Positions 35,841 to 44,400 of a stretch of DNA of 64,000 nucleotides are shown piece by piece (the stretch's first letter is position 1; every line of letters begins with the position of its first letter). The DNA is from UBA6623 sp965238125 (GTDB lineage: Bacteria > Acidobacteriota > Terriglobia > Bryobacterales > UBA6623): positions 620,001 through 684,000 of the forward strand of contig OZ250179.1 of NCBI GenBank assembly GCA_965238125.1, written 5' to 3'. Made by a program: the position numbers and the translations under genes. Below the pieces are notes generated by a model. The model was not told where the DNA came from, made no database searches, and saw only the letters and a list, made by a program, of their open reading frames with translations.

Positions 35841-35912
35841 CCGTGTCGCCGGGGTACGTGTCTCCGAATTACGTTGCTCCGAGTTACGTTGCTCGGAGTT
35901 ACGTTTTGCCGG
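35841..35912. repeat. 15-nt tandem repeats between the DinB-like gene and fdnH
   Basis: Four full degenerate 15-mers and part of a fifth: CCGTGTCGCCGGGGT, ACGTGTCTCCGAATT, ACGTTGCTCCGAGTT, ACGTTGCTCGGAGTT, ACGTTTTGCCGG. The family is the same as at 34350-34386. There are no spacers, so this is not a CRISPR array. The units lie within 7 bp of the fdnH start and could influence its translation or transcription. Confidence 0.75.
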
Positions 35913-35923
35913 CTAAGTGATGA

Positions 35924-36520
35924 CTACGCCGGGAAGCCCTCCGCTTGGGTTACTTGCTCGGCTTGCCATAGATGCCGTCTCTCGTGGGCCGCGATCGTTA
36001 CGAAGATTTCGCCCAACCGGAAACTCCGCAAGCGAATCAACGGGTGCCGCACTTTCGTTCGCGTCAAGTCAATTCCGCGTGCGCGCTCCAGACGTTCCAC
36101 AACTTCGTCTTGCACCTTCGCAAACCTTGCGACCACGCTTTCGGCGTGGAGATCGGGCCGCGGTCGCGAGGCCCTGGGCGCCTTGAATCGCCGTTTCGGC
36201 GGCGGCTCGATCACGGGGAGCAACCACCCGAACACCATGCTGTGACGCGCCACGCCTTCGGTTCCCGGCTCGGCCGCGACACCGACCGCGATGCCCTTGT
36301 CGATTTCAGGAAGCAGCATATCGGCGGTCAAATTCAGGTGCTCGATGCATTCGGCAATCGACCAGCGATTACCCTCGGGACGCCAGTTCAAGGCCTCATT
36401 GCTCTTTCCCGCGGCGAGAGTTTCAAGCCGCTCTCGAATCGCCTCGATCTGCTCGGCAATATCTCCGAGGCTTCCCGGCAAGGGAAGCGAATGAGCGGGA
36501 ACTCCGGCGGGGTTGCTCAC
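35924..36520 (-). CDS. DinB/YfiT-like superfamily protein inserted in the fdn operon
   Basis: 198 residues. The four-helix DinB-like pattern is visible: GDIAEQIEAIRERLETLAAG, NRWSIAECIEHLNLTADML with one metal His, and TIAAHERRHLWQAEQV with two more. Members bind metal and include thiol-dependent enzymes (bacillithiol transferase-like), but function here is unknown. It is 14 bp after the fdnG stop and 89 bp before fdnH, in the same direction, so it is likely co-transcribed. It is not a standard part of formate dehydrogenase operons. Confidence 0.78.
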   Translation of the reverse strand: MSNPAGVPAHSLPLPGSLGDIAEQIEAIRERLETLAAGKSNEALNWRPEGNRWSIAECIEHLNLTADMLLPEIDKGIAVGVAAEPGTEGVARHSMVFGWLLPVIEPPPKRRFKAPRASRPRPDLHAESVVARFAKVQDEVVERLERARGIDLTRTKVRHPLIRLRSFRLGEIFVTIAAHERRHLWQAEQVTQAEGFPA

Positions 36521-36534
36521 CGCACGACCCTCTT

Positions 36535-39500
36535 CTACACCTTCTCCAAGTTCACCAAGAAACCCTTGTACTCCGGCGTGCCCGAATTGGGGTCCATCAC
36601 CGACGGCGTCAGGTTATTGACCAAGGGGCCCTTGACACGACCTACAAATCCCCAGTGAATCGGCAGCCCAACCTGATAAATCGTCTTCCCCGCTACTTTG
36701 AGGCCCCGCATACGCTTGGTCACCAACGCCGGCCCTTCCGCCTTGCCGCGTGCCGAAGTGACACGGACTCGCTCGCCGTTTTCGATGCCCTTCTCTTTCG
36801 CCAGCGCCTCGGGCAACTCGACAAAGAACGTCGATTGCAACTGCGAGTTCGCGCTGACGTGCTTCGTCCAAAAATGAAAGTGCTCGGTCAACCGATAGGT
36901 GATCGCCACGTAAGGATATTGCTCGGCGCTTCCCAAGGCATCCAAATCGCTCCCGAAAATCACTGCCGCGGGATTGGAGCTGACTTCCGGGTGCAGTTGG
37001 TTCTCCACCGGCGACTCGGCCGGCTCGTAATGTTCCGGGAAGGGCCCCTCGACGAAGTCGGGCGCGAAGAGTTTCGCAACTCCCTCGGCCAACATAATGA
37101 AAGCGCCGTTGGCGTCGGGCGGGGCATCGCCTTTGTAATCGGGCACGTCGCCTTCCCAGCGACCCTCTTTCCAACGAATCGGCGCTCGCGTCTCGTCCCA
37201 GGGCTTGCCTTCGGCGTCGGCGGAAGCGCGGTTATAGAGCACGCGCCGGTTGGCCGGCCAACTCCAAGCCCACTCGGCGTAGAGCCCCAGGCCGGTCGGG
37301 TCGTCCTGCCCTTGGCGCGCCATCAAGTTGCCGGCCTCGGTGTAGGAACCTGAATAAAGCCAGTTCCCGCACAGCGTCGTTCCGTCGTCCTTGAGCGCCC
37401 CGAAACCCGGCACTTGGCGACCGGAGGCGACCTCCTGCCCGTTGATTTCCTTGGCGACCTCCGTAAGCGACGGAGAAAGCGGGTTCGCGTAACTCCAATC
37501 CATCGCCAGGAACGACTCGGCGCCGGGACCGCCCTCTTCCTGATACAGCTCGCGCAGTTTCAAGAACAGCCGGGCTATGATCTCTTGGTCGTCCTTGGCG
37601 TCGCCCGGCGGGTCGGACGCTTTGTACTTCCATTGCAGCCAACGCGAGGAATTGACGAACGTCCCGTCCTTTTCGGCGAAACAGGACGCCGGCAGCAGGA
37701 AGACCTCGGTGTCGACTTTTTCGGGATCGGTGACCTTGCCGTAGTATTCCTCGGCCAACTCTTTGGCTTTCCAAAACGCCGCCGTTTCGGTCTCGAAGTT
37801 TTCGACCACCATCAGCCATTTGAGCTTGCCGAGCGCTTCGATCATCTTCGAAGAGTTGGGCCCGTTCGCTACCGGATTCATGCCGAAGGAAATCAGCCCC
37901 TCGACCTCGCCATCGTACATGCGATCGAATAGGTAGCCCCAACTGTAGTTGGCGCCATCCGGAAGCTTCGGCAAGTAGTCGTAGCCGAAGTCATTCTTCT
38001 TGGTCGCTTTCTCGCCGTAGTAGGCCTTGAGCAGGCTGACCAAGAATTTCGACGTGTTCGTCCAATAGTTGAGCGAGTCGGGCCGCAGCGGTCGCGGCGA
38101 GTTGGCACGGACATATTCGTCGAGCGTGCCCCAACTCTCGCGCGGAACTTTCATGTACCCCGGCAACATGTCCCAAGCGCCCAGGTCGGTCGCGCCTTGA
38201 ATATTCGAGTGGCCGCGTTGGGCGTTGACGCCGCCGCCGGGTATGCCGATATTGCCGAGCAGCAACTGCAACATCGCCGCTGCATGAATCAACTGCACCG
38301 AATGGCTGTGCTGTGTCCACCCCAGCGCGTACAGCACCGTGCCCGAGCGCCCCGCCTGTCCCGTCGAACAGATGACCTTGGCCGCCCGCTCGAAGTCCTC
38401 GGCCGTACAGCCGCAGATGGTCGCGACCTGTTCGGGCGTGTAGCGGGCGTAGTGTTTCTTGAGCAGTTGGAAGACCGAGCGGGGGTGTTCAAGCGTCTTG
38501 TCGATGCGGGCATAGCCTCGCGGGTCGAGCTCGTACTGCCAGGTCGACTTGTCGTATTCGCCTTTCTCGGCGTCCCAACCGGAAAAGTAGCCGTCCTGGA
38601 AATCGAAGTCCTCTTTGACGAGAAAAGCCGCGTTGGTGTGCTCGCGGACATAGTCGGCGTGGAACTGATCGTGCGTCAGCGCGTAATGAATCAGCCCGCC
38701 CAGGAAGGCGATATCGGACCCCGAGCGGATTTGGACGTAAGCATCCGAGACAGCCGCCGTGCGATTGAAGCGCGGATCGATGCAAACCAACTTGGCCTTG
38801 CGATGCCGCTTGGCCTCCATGACGAAGCGGAAGCCGACGGGGTGATTCTCGGCCGGGTTGCCGCCCATCACGAGCACGACATCGGCGTTGGCGACGTCGG
38901 TCCAGCCGTTGGTCATCGCTCCCCGCCCGAACGTTGCGGCCAGACTGGCCACCGTGGGGCCGTGTCAAAGACGGGCCTGGTTTTCGTAAGTGAGCAGCCC
39001 CAGAGCGAAGCGCAGTTTCCCGAGCAGATAGTTGATTTCGTTGGTGTCAGTGCAGCCGCCGATCATCGCCGTGTTGGCCAAGCGATTGACTTTGCCGCCG
39101 CTTGCGTTGCGCTCCTCGAAGCCGCGGTCGCGCGAGTCCTTGATGCGCCGGGCCATCTTGTCGATGGCTTCGTCCCAGGGGAGGGTCTTCCATTCAGTGG
39201 CGCCCGGGGCGCGATAGAGCGGCTTGGTCAGCCGCCGATCGTTGACGATGAAATCCTTGAGCGAGATGCCCTTGGAGCAAAGCGTGCCGCGATTGATCGG
39301 GCTCTCCGGGTCGCCTTCGATGTGGACCACGGCCGGTTTGACGTTTTTCGCCTTATCGCCCAGCGTATGGATGACGACGCTGCAGCCGACGGCGCAGTAA
39401 GGGCAAATGCTGTGGGTTTGCGTGGTGCGCGCGATCTTCAGTTCCCGAGCCGCCGCGCGCGCGGGCTCGAGGCTGAAACCGAAGGCCGTGGTCGCGGCTG

Positions 39501-39549
39501 CCGCGCCGCTCGTCAGGAAACCGCGTCTGGAAACATCAACCGGCATCAT
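36535..39549 (-). CDS. fdnG: selenocysteine-containing formate dehydrogenase, catalytic subunit
   Basis: Two open frames, 38965-39549 and 36535-38952, join across an in-frame TGA (38965-38967) to give 1,004 residues, normal for FdnG/FdoG. The TGA is in the context NQARL-U-HGPTVASLAATFGRG, exactly where the Mo-coordinating selenocysteine lies. A Tat signal (SRRGFLTSGAAAA) targets it outside; [4Fe-4S] ligands are Cys49, Cys52, Cys56 and Cys91 (CPYCAVGC...LCSKG). It oxidises formate to CO2. A SECIS-like hairpin follows the TGA. Gene finders will split it in two. The operon is fdnG-dinB-fdnH-fdnI. Confidence 0.93.
38923..38967 (-). promoter_or_regulatory. SECIS-like element in fdnG
   Basis: Starting at the UGA (38967), the mRNA folds as GUGGCC (38952-38947), loop AGUCU (38946-38942), GGCCGC (38941-38936), a 6-bp stem with one G-U pair, 15 nt after the UGA start. 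The E. coli fdhF/fdnG SECIS has a GGUCU apical loop at a similar distance, and the first bases after UGA (CACGGCCC) are the same. It should recruit SelB with Sec-tRNA. Confidence 0.8.
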
Positions 39550-39565
39550 TCTCCCAAGCGCGTCG

Positions 39566-39595
39566 ATTGTGGCACGCCCGTAAGCGGGGTGTCAA
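39566..39595 (-). promoter_or_regulatory. candidate fdnG promoter
   Basis: On the minus strand TTGACA (39595-39590) and CACAAT (39571-39566) are 18 bases apart, and GGGAG (39556-39552) precedes the ATG at 39549. The -35 lies at the edge of the IS110 region, so the insertion may have reshaped this promoter. Confidence 0.45.
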
Positions 39596-39635
39596 TCGCG
39601 GGAGCGATCCGCGAGACGAAGAATCAGAGATGAGA

Positions 39636-39738
39636 TGAGAGGCTGGTCGCTTGGAGCCGGGAAGCGGTAGGCTACCGGCAGCAGCGCACTTCTCCACAAG
39701 GGAGGTGCAATGGATTTTTGAAAAGGAGGCGACCAGCC
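39636..39738 (+). ncRNA. candidate IS110 bridge RNA / structured leader
   Basis: The leader of the transposase gene is rich in stems: GGCTGGTCGC (39641-39650) pairs with GCGACCAGCC (39729-39738), enclosing GCCGG/CCGGC (39656-39660 and 39675-39679), CGGTAG/CTACCG, and GCAC...GGTGC around 39686-39708. IS110-group elements are known to encode a bridge RNA in this upstream non-coding end. The closing stem abuts the ATG and lies next to the AAAAGGAGG Shine-Dalgarno, so it could also control translation. Confidence 0.45.
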
Positions 39739-40935
39739 ATGAAGAAGAATAGCAAACAACAGACCGACAAGAACCAAACCGACAAACACCAAACCAAGAA
39801 AGCCGACAGCTCACAAGCGAAGACCCGCCAACTCACCCAGCTCGAACAACAGTTGGCGCAACAACGCATCCAGATGCAAAAAGACAACGAAATTTGCGCC
39901 GTCGCCGGCGTCGACATCGGCGACAAACGTTGCTTCGTACGGCTCACCGACCTCGCCGGCGAAAGCCTCGAGGAATGCCAAGTCCCCACCCGCCCGGAGG
40001 CCTTGGATCGCTGGTTCCGCCGTTGGCCGCGGCTGCGCATTGTGATCGAAACCGGCAGCCACAGCAACTGGATTCGCCGCCGCCTGGCCGCCCTCGCCCA
40101 CGACGTGCTCGTCGCCGACGCGCGGCAATTGCGTTTAATCAGCCAATCCGACTCGAAAAACGACCGCAACGACGCCTATTGGTTGGCCGAGCTGGGACGC
40201 ACCAACCCGGCCCTGTTGAATCCCGTCGCGCCGCGCAAGCTCGAGACCGAACAACAACGCACGTTGTTGCGGGCGCGCGAGGCCGTGCTCGAGTGCCGCA
40301 CGAAATTGAAAGGGAGTTTGCGCGGCATGGCGAAGTCGCACGGCATCCGCTTGGGCCGATGCGCCCAGAACCAATGGGTCGAGCGCGTCCGGGAGGCCTG
40401 CCCCGAGGTGTTGCACGCGGCGTTGTTGGGGGTGGCGACACAAATCGAAAGCCTCGGCGCGACGATCCGCGAATATGACAAACAAATCGTCGCGTTGGGC
40501 AAGCAATACGCAGCGGTCGAGCGGCTGCGAACGATCGGAGGGGTGGGGCCGCTGACGGCGTTGACGTTCGTGTTGGCGCTCGACAACGACCCGGGCCGCG
40601 TGAAGCGTTCGCGGCAGGTCGGCGCGCTGGTGGGGCTGCGTCCCAAGCAACGCCAATCGGGCGAGCGGTCACTGCGGCTGGGCGTGACGAAATCGGGAGA
40701 TCCGCTGCTGCGGCGGACGTTGATTCAGTGCGCGCACTGGGTGCTGGGGCCGTTCGGGACCGACTCCACGCTCAGGCGCTGGGGTTTGGGTTTGGCGGCG
40801 CGCGGCGGAGGACATGCGAAGAAGCGGGCGGTGGTGGCGGTGGCGCGCAAGTTGGCGGTGCTGATGCATGTGTTGTGGGTGAAACAAGAAAACTACGATC
40901 CGCTGCACGGGCTGACGGAAACGGTTTCCCCATAA
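39739..40935 (+). CDS. IS110-family transposase
   Basis: 398 residues from the ATG at 39739, which has AAAAGGAGG at 39721-39729; the frame opens seven codons earlier. A Lys/Gln-rich N terminus leads to the RuvC-like DEDD domain (AVAGVDIGDKRCFVRL, IVIETGSHSNWIRRRL, SQSDSKNDRNDAYWLAELG) and then the C-terminal transposase_20 domain (LRTIGGVGPLTALTFVLALD, with RQVGALVGLRPKQRQSGE), where the conserved serine region lies. It catalyses excision and insertion guided by an RNA in related elements. The frame is intact. Confidence 0.93.
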   Translation: MKKNSKQQTDKNQTDKHQTKKADSSQAKTRQLTQLEQQLAQQRIQMQKDNEICAVAGVDIGDKRCFVRLTDLAGESLEECQVPTRPEALDRWFRRWPRLRIVIETGSHSNWIRRRLAALAHDVLVADARQLRLISQSDSKNDRNDAYWLAELGRTNPALLNPVAPRKLETEQQRTLLRAREAVLECRTKLKGSLRGMAKSHGIRLGRCAQNQWVERVREACPEVLHAALLGVATQIESLGATIREYDKQIVALGKQYAAVERLRTIGGVGPLTALTFVLALDNDPGRVKRSRQVGALVGLRPKQRQSGERSLRLGVTKSGDPLLRRTLIQCAHWVLGPFGTDSTLRRWGLGLAARGGGHAKKRAVVAVARKLAVLMHVLWVKQENYDPLHGLTETVSP

Positions 40936-41686
40936 GGCAGGGACGATGAGGCGCAGTCGGCGGCAACGGTTTCGGATGAAGCAACGTGATGAGGACATCC
41001 GCGAGCCCCCTAACGGGGACTCGGCGGCAAGAAGATTCCTGTTGAAAGGAAGGGAGTAGGGGATTGGGCGGACGAAGCGAGGCCGCGGCGGAGAATCGAG
41101 ATCGTGTCACGGTGACTGCGGGCTCTGGGCAGGCAGGCCGATTCTTTCGAGGATGGGTCGAAGCCGCAACAGAGAGAGCAGCGCCGAAAGACCGGACCCC
41201 AACCAGCAGAGGTCAACAACGAGACCGATAACACTGCGAATGGAAGCCCGGTCCTCAACGCGCCGCAAGGCATGAGGACCCGGGCCGGATCCGACAAACC
41301 GACCAACGCCTCCCAACGACCGCCCTTGACAAGCGACCCACCTCTCATGGAAGCCCAGAGCGCAAGCGACGGGCCTCATCCTTTGCGCATCGGCCGGTGA
41401 AAGCGGGCGTTGTCCGACCAAGCCTGCCGACGAAACGGCTCTCCGTATTCATGTCGCGCGTCCGCGCCCCGGTGATTACCGTTCGCGGGCAGGCCTGGAG
41501 ACCTGCCCCACTGTGCCGCCGTCCAAGACCCGCCCGGTCGCTGCTTGGGAGCAGTCTCAGTCGTGACGAACACTCGTGTCTATCCTGACCCGAAATTGCT
41601 ATTGGGGCGAGACAAGCTGAGAGCTTGTCTCCACTGGGGGCTGAGACCGACAAGAGTGTCGGTCGCTACCGGGGGATAGCCCCAGC
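40936..41686. other. non-coding region after IS110, with an R5 repeat (about 41560-41675)
   Basis: 751 bases with no supportable gene; several short frames lack family features. The first part should hold the IS110 right end. At about 41616-41626 and 41650-41670 an R5 unit reads, on the minus strand, ...TAGCGACCGACACTCTTGTC... and AGACAAGCTCTCAGCTTGTC, matching 58803-58870. Confidence 0.4.
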
Positions 41687-42757
41687 CTAAACAGCCCGAA
41701 ACTCCGCGTTCACCCGATCACGCAGGGCCTTCATGTAGCCGATCGTGAAGGAGTTGTTCACCTGCGGATAACCGCCGCCCGGCACATGGTCGGGGATGGC
41801 GATGCCGTCGAAGTCGACTTCCCGAAGTGCTCGCATCACCTTATACATGTCAAGGTAGCCGTCGTCGACGAAGGTCTCGCGGAACTTCGGCAACGGTTTG
41901 TCGACGTTGCGAAAGTGGACTTTGAAAATCTTGCGTTGAGGCCCGTAGTGACGAATCGTCTCGAAAACGTCCCTACCCATGCCGGTGCCGCCTTCGGCCC
42001 AAGTTCCCACGCAGAGGCAAAGCCCGAAGTTGTCGCTGTCGGCGATTTCCATGGCGCGTTCGTAGGCCTTGAAATTCCGAAAACATCGCGCGACGCCCCC
42101 GAGCGACGCGACCGGCGGGTCATCGGGATGAAGCCCGATACGCACGCCGGCTTCCTCGGCGACCGGCATCACGGCTTGCATAAAGTCGGTGAAGGTACCC
42201 CAAACGTGATCTTCCGAGTAGGTCCGATCAAAGGACGGCGGAAGCTTGCGGGCAGCGTCAAGATCGAATTCGCGCGCATCTGCTCCGCCGCGGCCGCTTG
42301 CGCGGCCGGTCTGATAGTAGCCCGGCACCGGTTGATTCTTGATGTTGGCCATGTGGGCGTAGGTGGTGTAGTGAATGCCGGCTTTCCCCAGGTTTCTCAA
42401 GTATTGCCGGTACTGATCGATCTTCTTGTCGACTCCTTTCAACCCCAGTACGATCGTCGGATCGCAGTGTAGATCGGTGATGCCGATGTTGTAGACGCGG
42501 ATGCCGTTGGCTTCCACGAGCCGGCGGGTCCGCATCATGGCCTCGTAGCCGACGTCCTCGATGGTTGTCCAGACCGAGACGTACTCGACGCCCGCGTGCC
42601 TAAGAAACGCCCAGTCGTCATCGGCTTGGCCGGGCGGAAAGAAAGTACCGATCTTGATGCCGGGGAGAGGAGTTTGCTCGCCCGTCGCCAACGAGAGCAA
42701 GCCGCCAAAAGCACCGCCGAGACCCATTCGTAAGAACCCTCTGCGACCGAATGCCAT
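41687..42757 (-). CDS. Tat-exported mannonate dehydratase-like (UxuA-type) protein
   Basis: 356 residues with a twin-Arg leader (MAFGRRGFLRMGLGGAFGG). The rest has the UxuA-type TIM-barrel pattern: GVEYVSVWTTIED, RIGLHPDDPP, NFGLCLCVGTWAEGG with Cys, KIFKVHFRNV with His, TFVDDGYLDMYKVMRAL and IPDHVP. UxuA removes water from D-mannonate in glucuronate breakdown. Export by Tat is unusual for that cytoplasmic step, so a related lyase or isomerase with another substrate is possible. The gene is isolated, flanked by repeat-rich gaps. Confidence 0.78.
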   Translation of the reverse strand: MAFGRRGFLRMGLGGAFGGLLSLATGEQTPLPGIKIGTFFPPGQADDDWAFLRHAGVEYVSVWTTIEDVGYEAMMRTRRLVEANGIRVYNIGITDLHCDPTIVLGLKGVDKKIDQYRQYLRNLGKAGIHYTTYAHMANIKNQPVPGYYQTGRASGRGGADAREFDLDAARKLPPSFDRTYSEDHVWGTFTDFMQAVMPVAEEAGVRIGLHPDDPPVASLGGVARCFRNFKAYERAMEIADSDNFGLCLCVGTWAEGGTGMGRDVFETIRHYGPQRKIFKVHFRNVDKPLPKFRETFVDDGYLDMYKVMRALREVDFDGIAIPDHVPGGGYPQVNNSFTIGYMKALRDRVNAEFRAV

Positions 42758-43095
42758 TCCACACCTCGCTTCCGGGCCCGATCCGCGTTCCGAGGCGGGA
42801 AAGACGGCCTTTCCCGAGCGGAGTTTGCCGGTCCTGCCCTGTTCGAGTGTTCGCGCCGTGCCGGCTGTGCCCTGAAGAGACGCCTCTTCGCGGGCACAAA
42901 GACCATCTTACTCCGTCACGACCGCCGGTGCGCTCACTGTCGTGCGCCGCACTGAGATTGCGCCGACCTGATTTGCCGGCCCGAGCCGCGGGTGTGGGCA
43001 GGTCCGCGACATGTCGACGTTAGGACCGGCCCGAGTCTACTGGAGAGCCCGTCACTGTCGGCTAGGACCGGCACGAGTGCCGGTCGCTACTGTGC
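42758..43095. repeat. intergenic region with an R5-like unit (about 43020-43090)
   Basis: 338 bases with no gene. At 43063-43090 on the plus strand, GGACCGGCACGAGTGCCGGTCGCTAC is self-complementary in its middle (ACCGGCAC/GTGCCGGT) and resembles the R5 start read on the other strand. It lies just after the recA stop on the minus strand and may end the recA transcript. Confidence 0.5.
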
Positions 43096-44151
43096 TCAGC
43101 CGCCGGCGGCGCTCTTTGCGGCGGGCGGTTCCTTGGCCGGTTCGGGCCCCGGCTGCACTTGTAAGCCCAGCGCTTTCCGCAACTCCGTTTCGAGCTTCGC
43201 CCGGATGTCGAGGTTCTCCTGCAGGAACTTCTTCGTATTCTCGCGGCCTTGGCCGATGCGGTCGCCGCCGTAGGAATACCAGGCCCCGCTCTTCGCGACC
43301 ACACGATGCTCGACGCCCAAGTCGAGCAGATCGCCTTCGAGCGAAATCCCCTCGCCGTACATAATGTCGAACTCGGCCTGTCGAAACGGGGCCGCGCATT
43401 TGTTCTTGACGACCTTCACTCGGGTGCGGTTGCCCACCACCCGGTCGCCGTCCTTGATCTGGGCGATACGGCGAATGTCGATGCGTATCGAGGCATAGAA
43501 CTTCAAGGCCCGGCCGCCGGTGGTCGTCTCGGGGCTGCCGAACATGACGCCGATCTTTTCACGAATCTGGTTGATGAAGATCAAGCAACAGTTCGACTTG
43601 AAGACCGCCCCGGTGAGTTTTCGCAGGGCTTGCGACATCAGCCGCGCCTGCAAACCGAGATGGCTGTCGCCCATCTCGCCTTCGAGCTCGGCGCGGGGCA
43701 CCAAGGCGGCGACTGAGTCGACGACCAAGACTTCCACCGCGCCCGAGCGAATCAAAACTTCAGCAATCTGCAAGGCCTGCTCGCCGCTATCGGGCTGCGA
43801 AACCAGCAGATTGTCCACATCCACGCCCAATTTCGCGGCGTAGCCCGGGTCCAGGGCGTGCTCGGCGTCAATGAACGCCGCCATCCCGCCCAGCTTTTGC
43901 GCCTGTGCCACGGCGGAAAGTGCCAGCGTGGTCTTTCCCGACGACTCGGGGCCGAAAACTTCCACCACACGGCCGCGAGGCAATCCGCCGACGCCCAAAG
44001 CGGCGTCCAGCGAAATCGATCCTGTCGGAATCGAGCTCACCGAGACAACGGCGTCGCGCTGTCCCAACCGCAAAATCGACCCCTTCCCGTGGGCCTTCTC
44101 AATGTCTCCCAGTGCCATCTCAAGGCTTTGCGCCCGATCTTGTTCGTTCAT
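43096..44151 (-). CDS. recA: recombinase RecA
   Basis: 351 residues, normal for RecA. Walker A GPESSGKT at 67-74, Walker B VLVVDSVAAL, the L1/L2 loop regions (VPRAELEGEMGDSHLGLQAR, FINQIREKIGVMFGSPETTTGG), and MYGEGIS near the C terminus, followed by a short Pro/Ala/Lys tail. It drives homologous recombination and SOS induction. GGAAGGAG lies 9 nt or so before the ATG, and a perfect palindrome overlaps the presumed promoter. Confidence 0.97.
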   Translation of the reverse strand: MNEQDRAQSLEMALGDIEKAHGKGSILRLGQRDAVVSVSSIPTGSISLDAALGVGGLPRGRVVEVFGPESSGKTTLALSAVAQAQKLGGMAAFIDAEHALDPGYAAKLGVDVDNLLVSQPDSGEQALQIAEVLIRSGAVEVLVVDSVAALVPRAELEGEMGDSHLGLQARLMSQALRKLTGAVFKSNCCLIFINQIREKIGVMFGSPETTTGGRALKFYASIRIDIRRIAQIKDGDRVVGNRTRVKVVKNKCAAPFRQAEFDIMYGEGISLEGDLLDLGVEHRVVAKSGAWYSYGGDRIGQGRENTKKFLQENLDIRAKLETELRKALGLQVQPGPEPAKEPPAAKSAAGG

Positions 44152-44170
44152 GATTCACTGACTCCTTCCG

Positions 44171-44200
44171 GCAGACAAATCGATTTGTCTGCTGATTGTA
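44171..44200 (-). promoter_or_regulatory. recA promoter with a perfect 22-bp palindrome (candidate LexA-type operator)
   Basis: GCAGACAAATCGATTTGTCTGC at 44171-44192 is a perfect palindrome of two 11-bp arms. Two bases upstream in the minus-strand direction is TACAAT (44200-44195), a good -10 element; the -35 is poor. The palindrome is therefore placed like a repressor operator near +1, 20 nt before the recA ATG. Confidence 0.6.
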
Positions 44201-44400
44201 GCAAAGGCGAATAGAAAGCGAAAGTGGACTCAGGCGATCCCGAAGAAAAAATTTCAGCGGGCGGCGATCGGCGGGCCGCGAGGCTGACCCAACTCTTAGC
44301 GTCCTTCTGAAAAAAACGGGGACTGTACCGAACGCTGGCCGAACAGGCCTGGAAAATCGATAAGCTTCGACGGCGCGAAGTGGACTGTCCCCGATTTTTT
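44201..44400. repeat. R2 repeat copy (44309-44400) between the VWFA gene and recA
   Basis: The ends read AAAAAACGGGGACTGT and, inverted, GGACTGTCCCCGATTTTTT, directly abutting the stop of the VWFA gene at 44401. The middle (GCGCGAAG, GGCCGAACAGGCC) resembles the segment at 55984-56062. The A and T tracts outside GGGGAC/GTCCCC mean it could act as a terminator in either direction. Confidence 0.6.

Larger units (their letters stand above)
39605..41000 (+). mobile_element. IS110-family insertion sequence (boundaries approximate)
   Basis: An IS110-type transposase with a structured 5' leader and no evident terminal inverted repeats, as expected for IS110 elements. The ends cannot be fixed by eye; the left end lies between the fdnG promoter and about 39640, and the right end somewhere after 40935. 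The insertion is directly upstream of fdnG. Confidence 0.6.

Noticed and set aside
35841..35912. CRISPR array
   Set aside because: The 15-nt units follow one another with no spacers, and there are no cas genes.
36535..38952. fdnG read as a separate gene starting at 38952, with the 5' part as a broken gene
   Set aside because: The break is a single in-frame TGA at the known selenocysteine position with a SECIS-like hairpin, so it is one gene.
38197..39633. 478-codon plus-strand frame over fdnG
   Set aside because: Antisense to fdnG, which has strong family evidence on the minus strand; the content is low-complexity Arg/Val/Asp.
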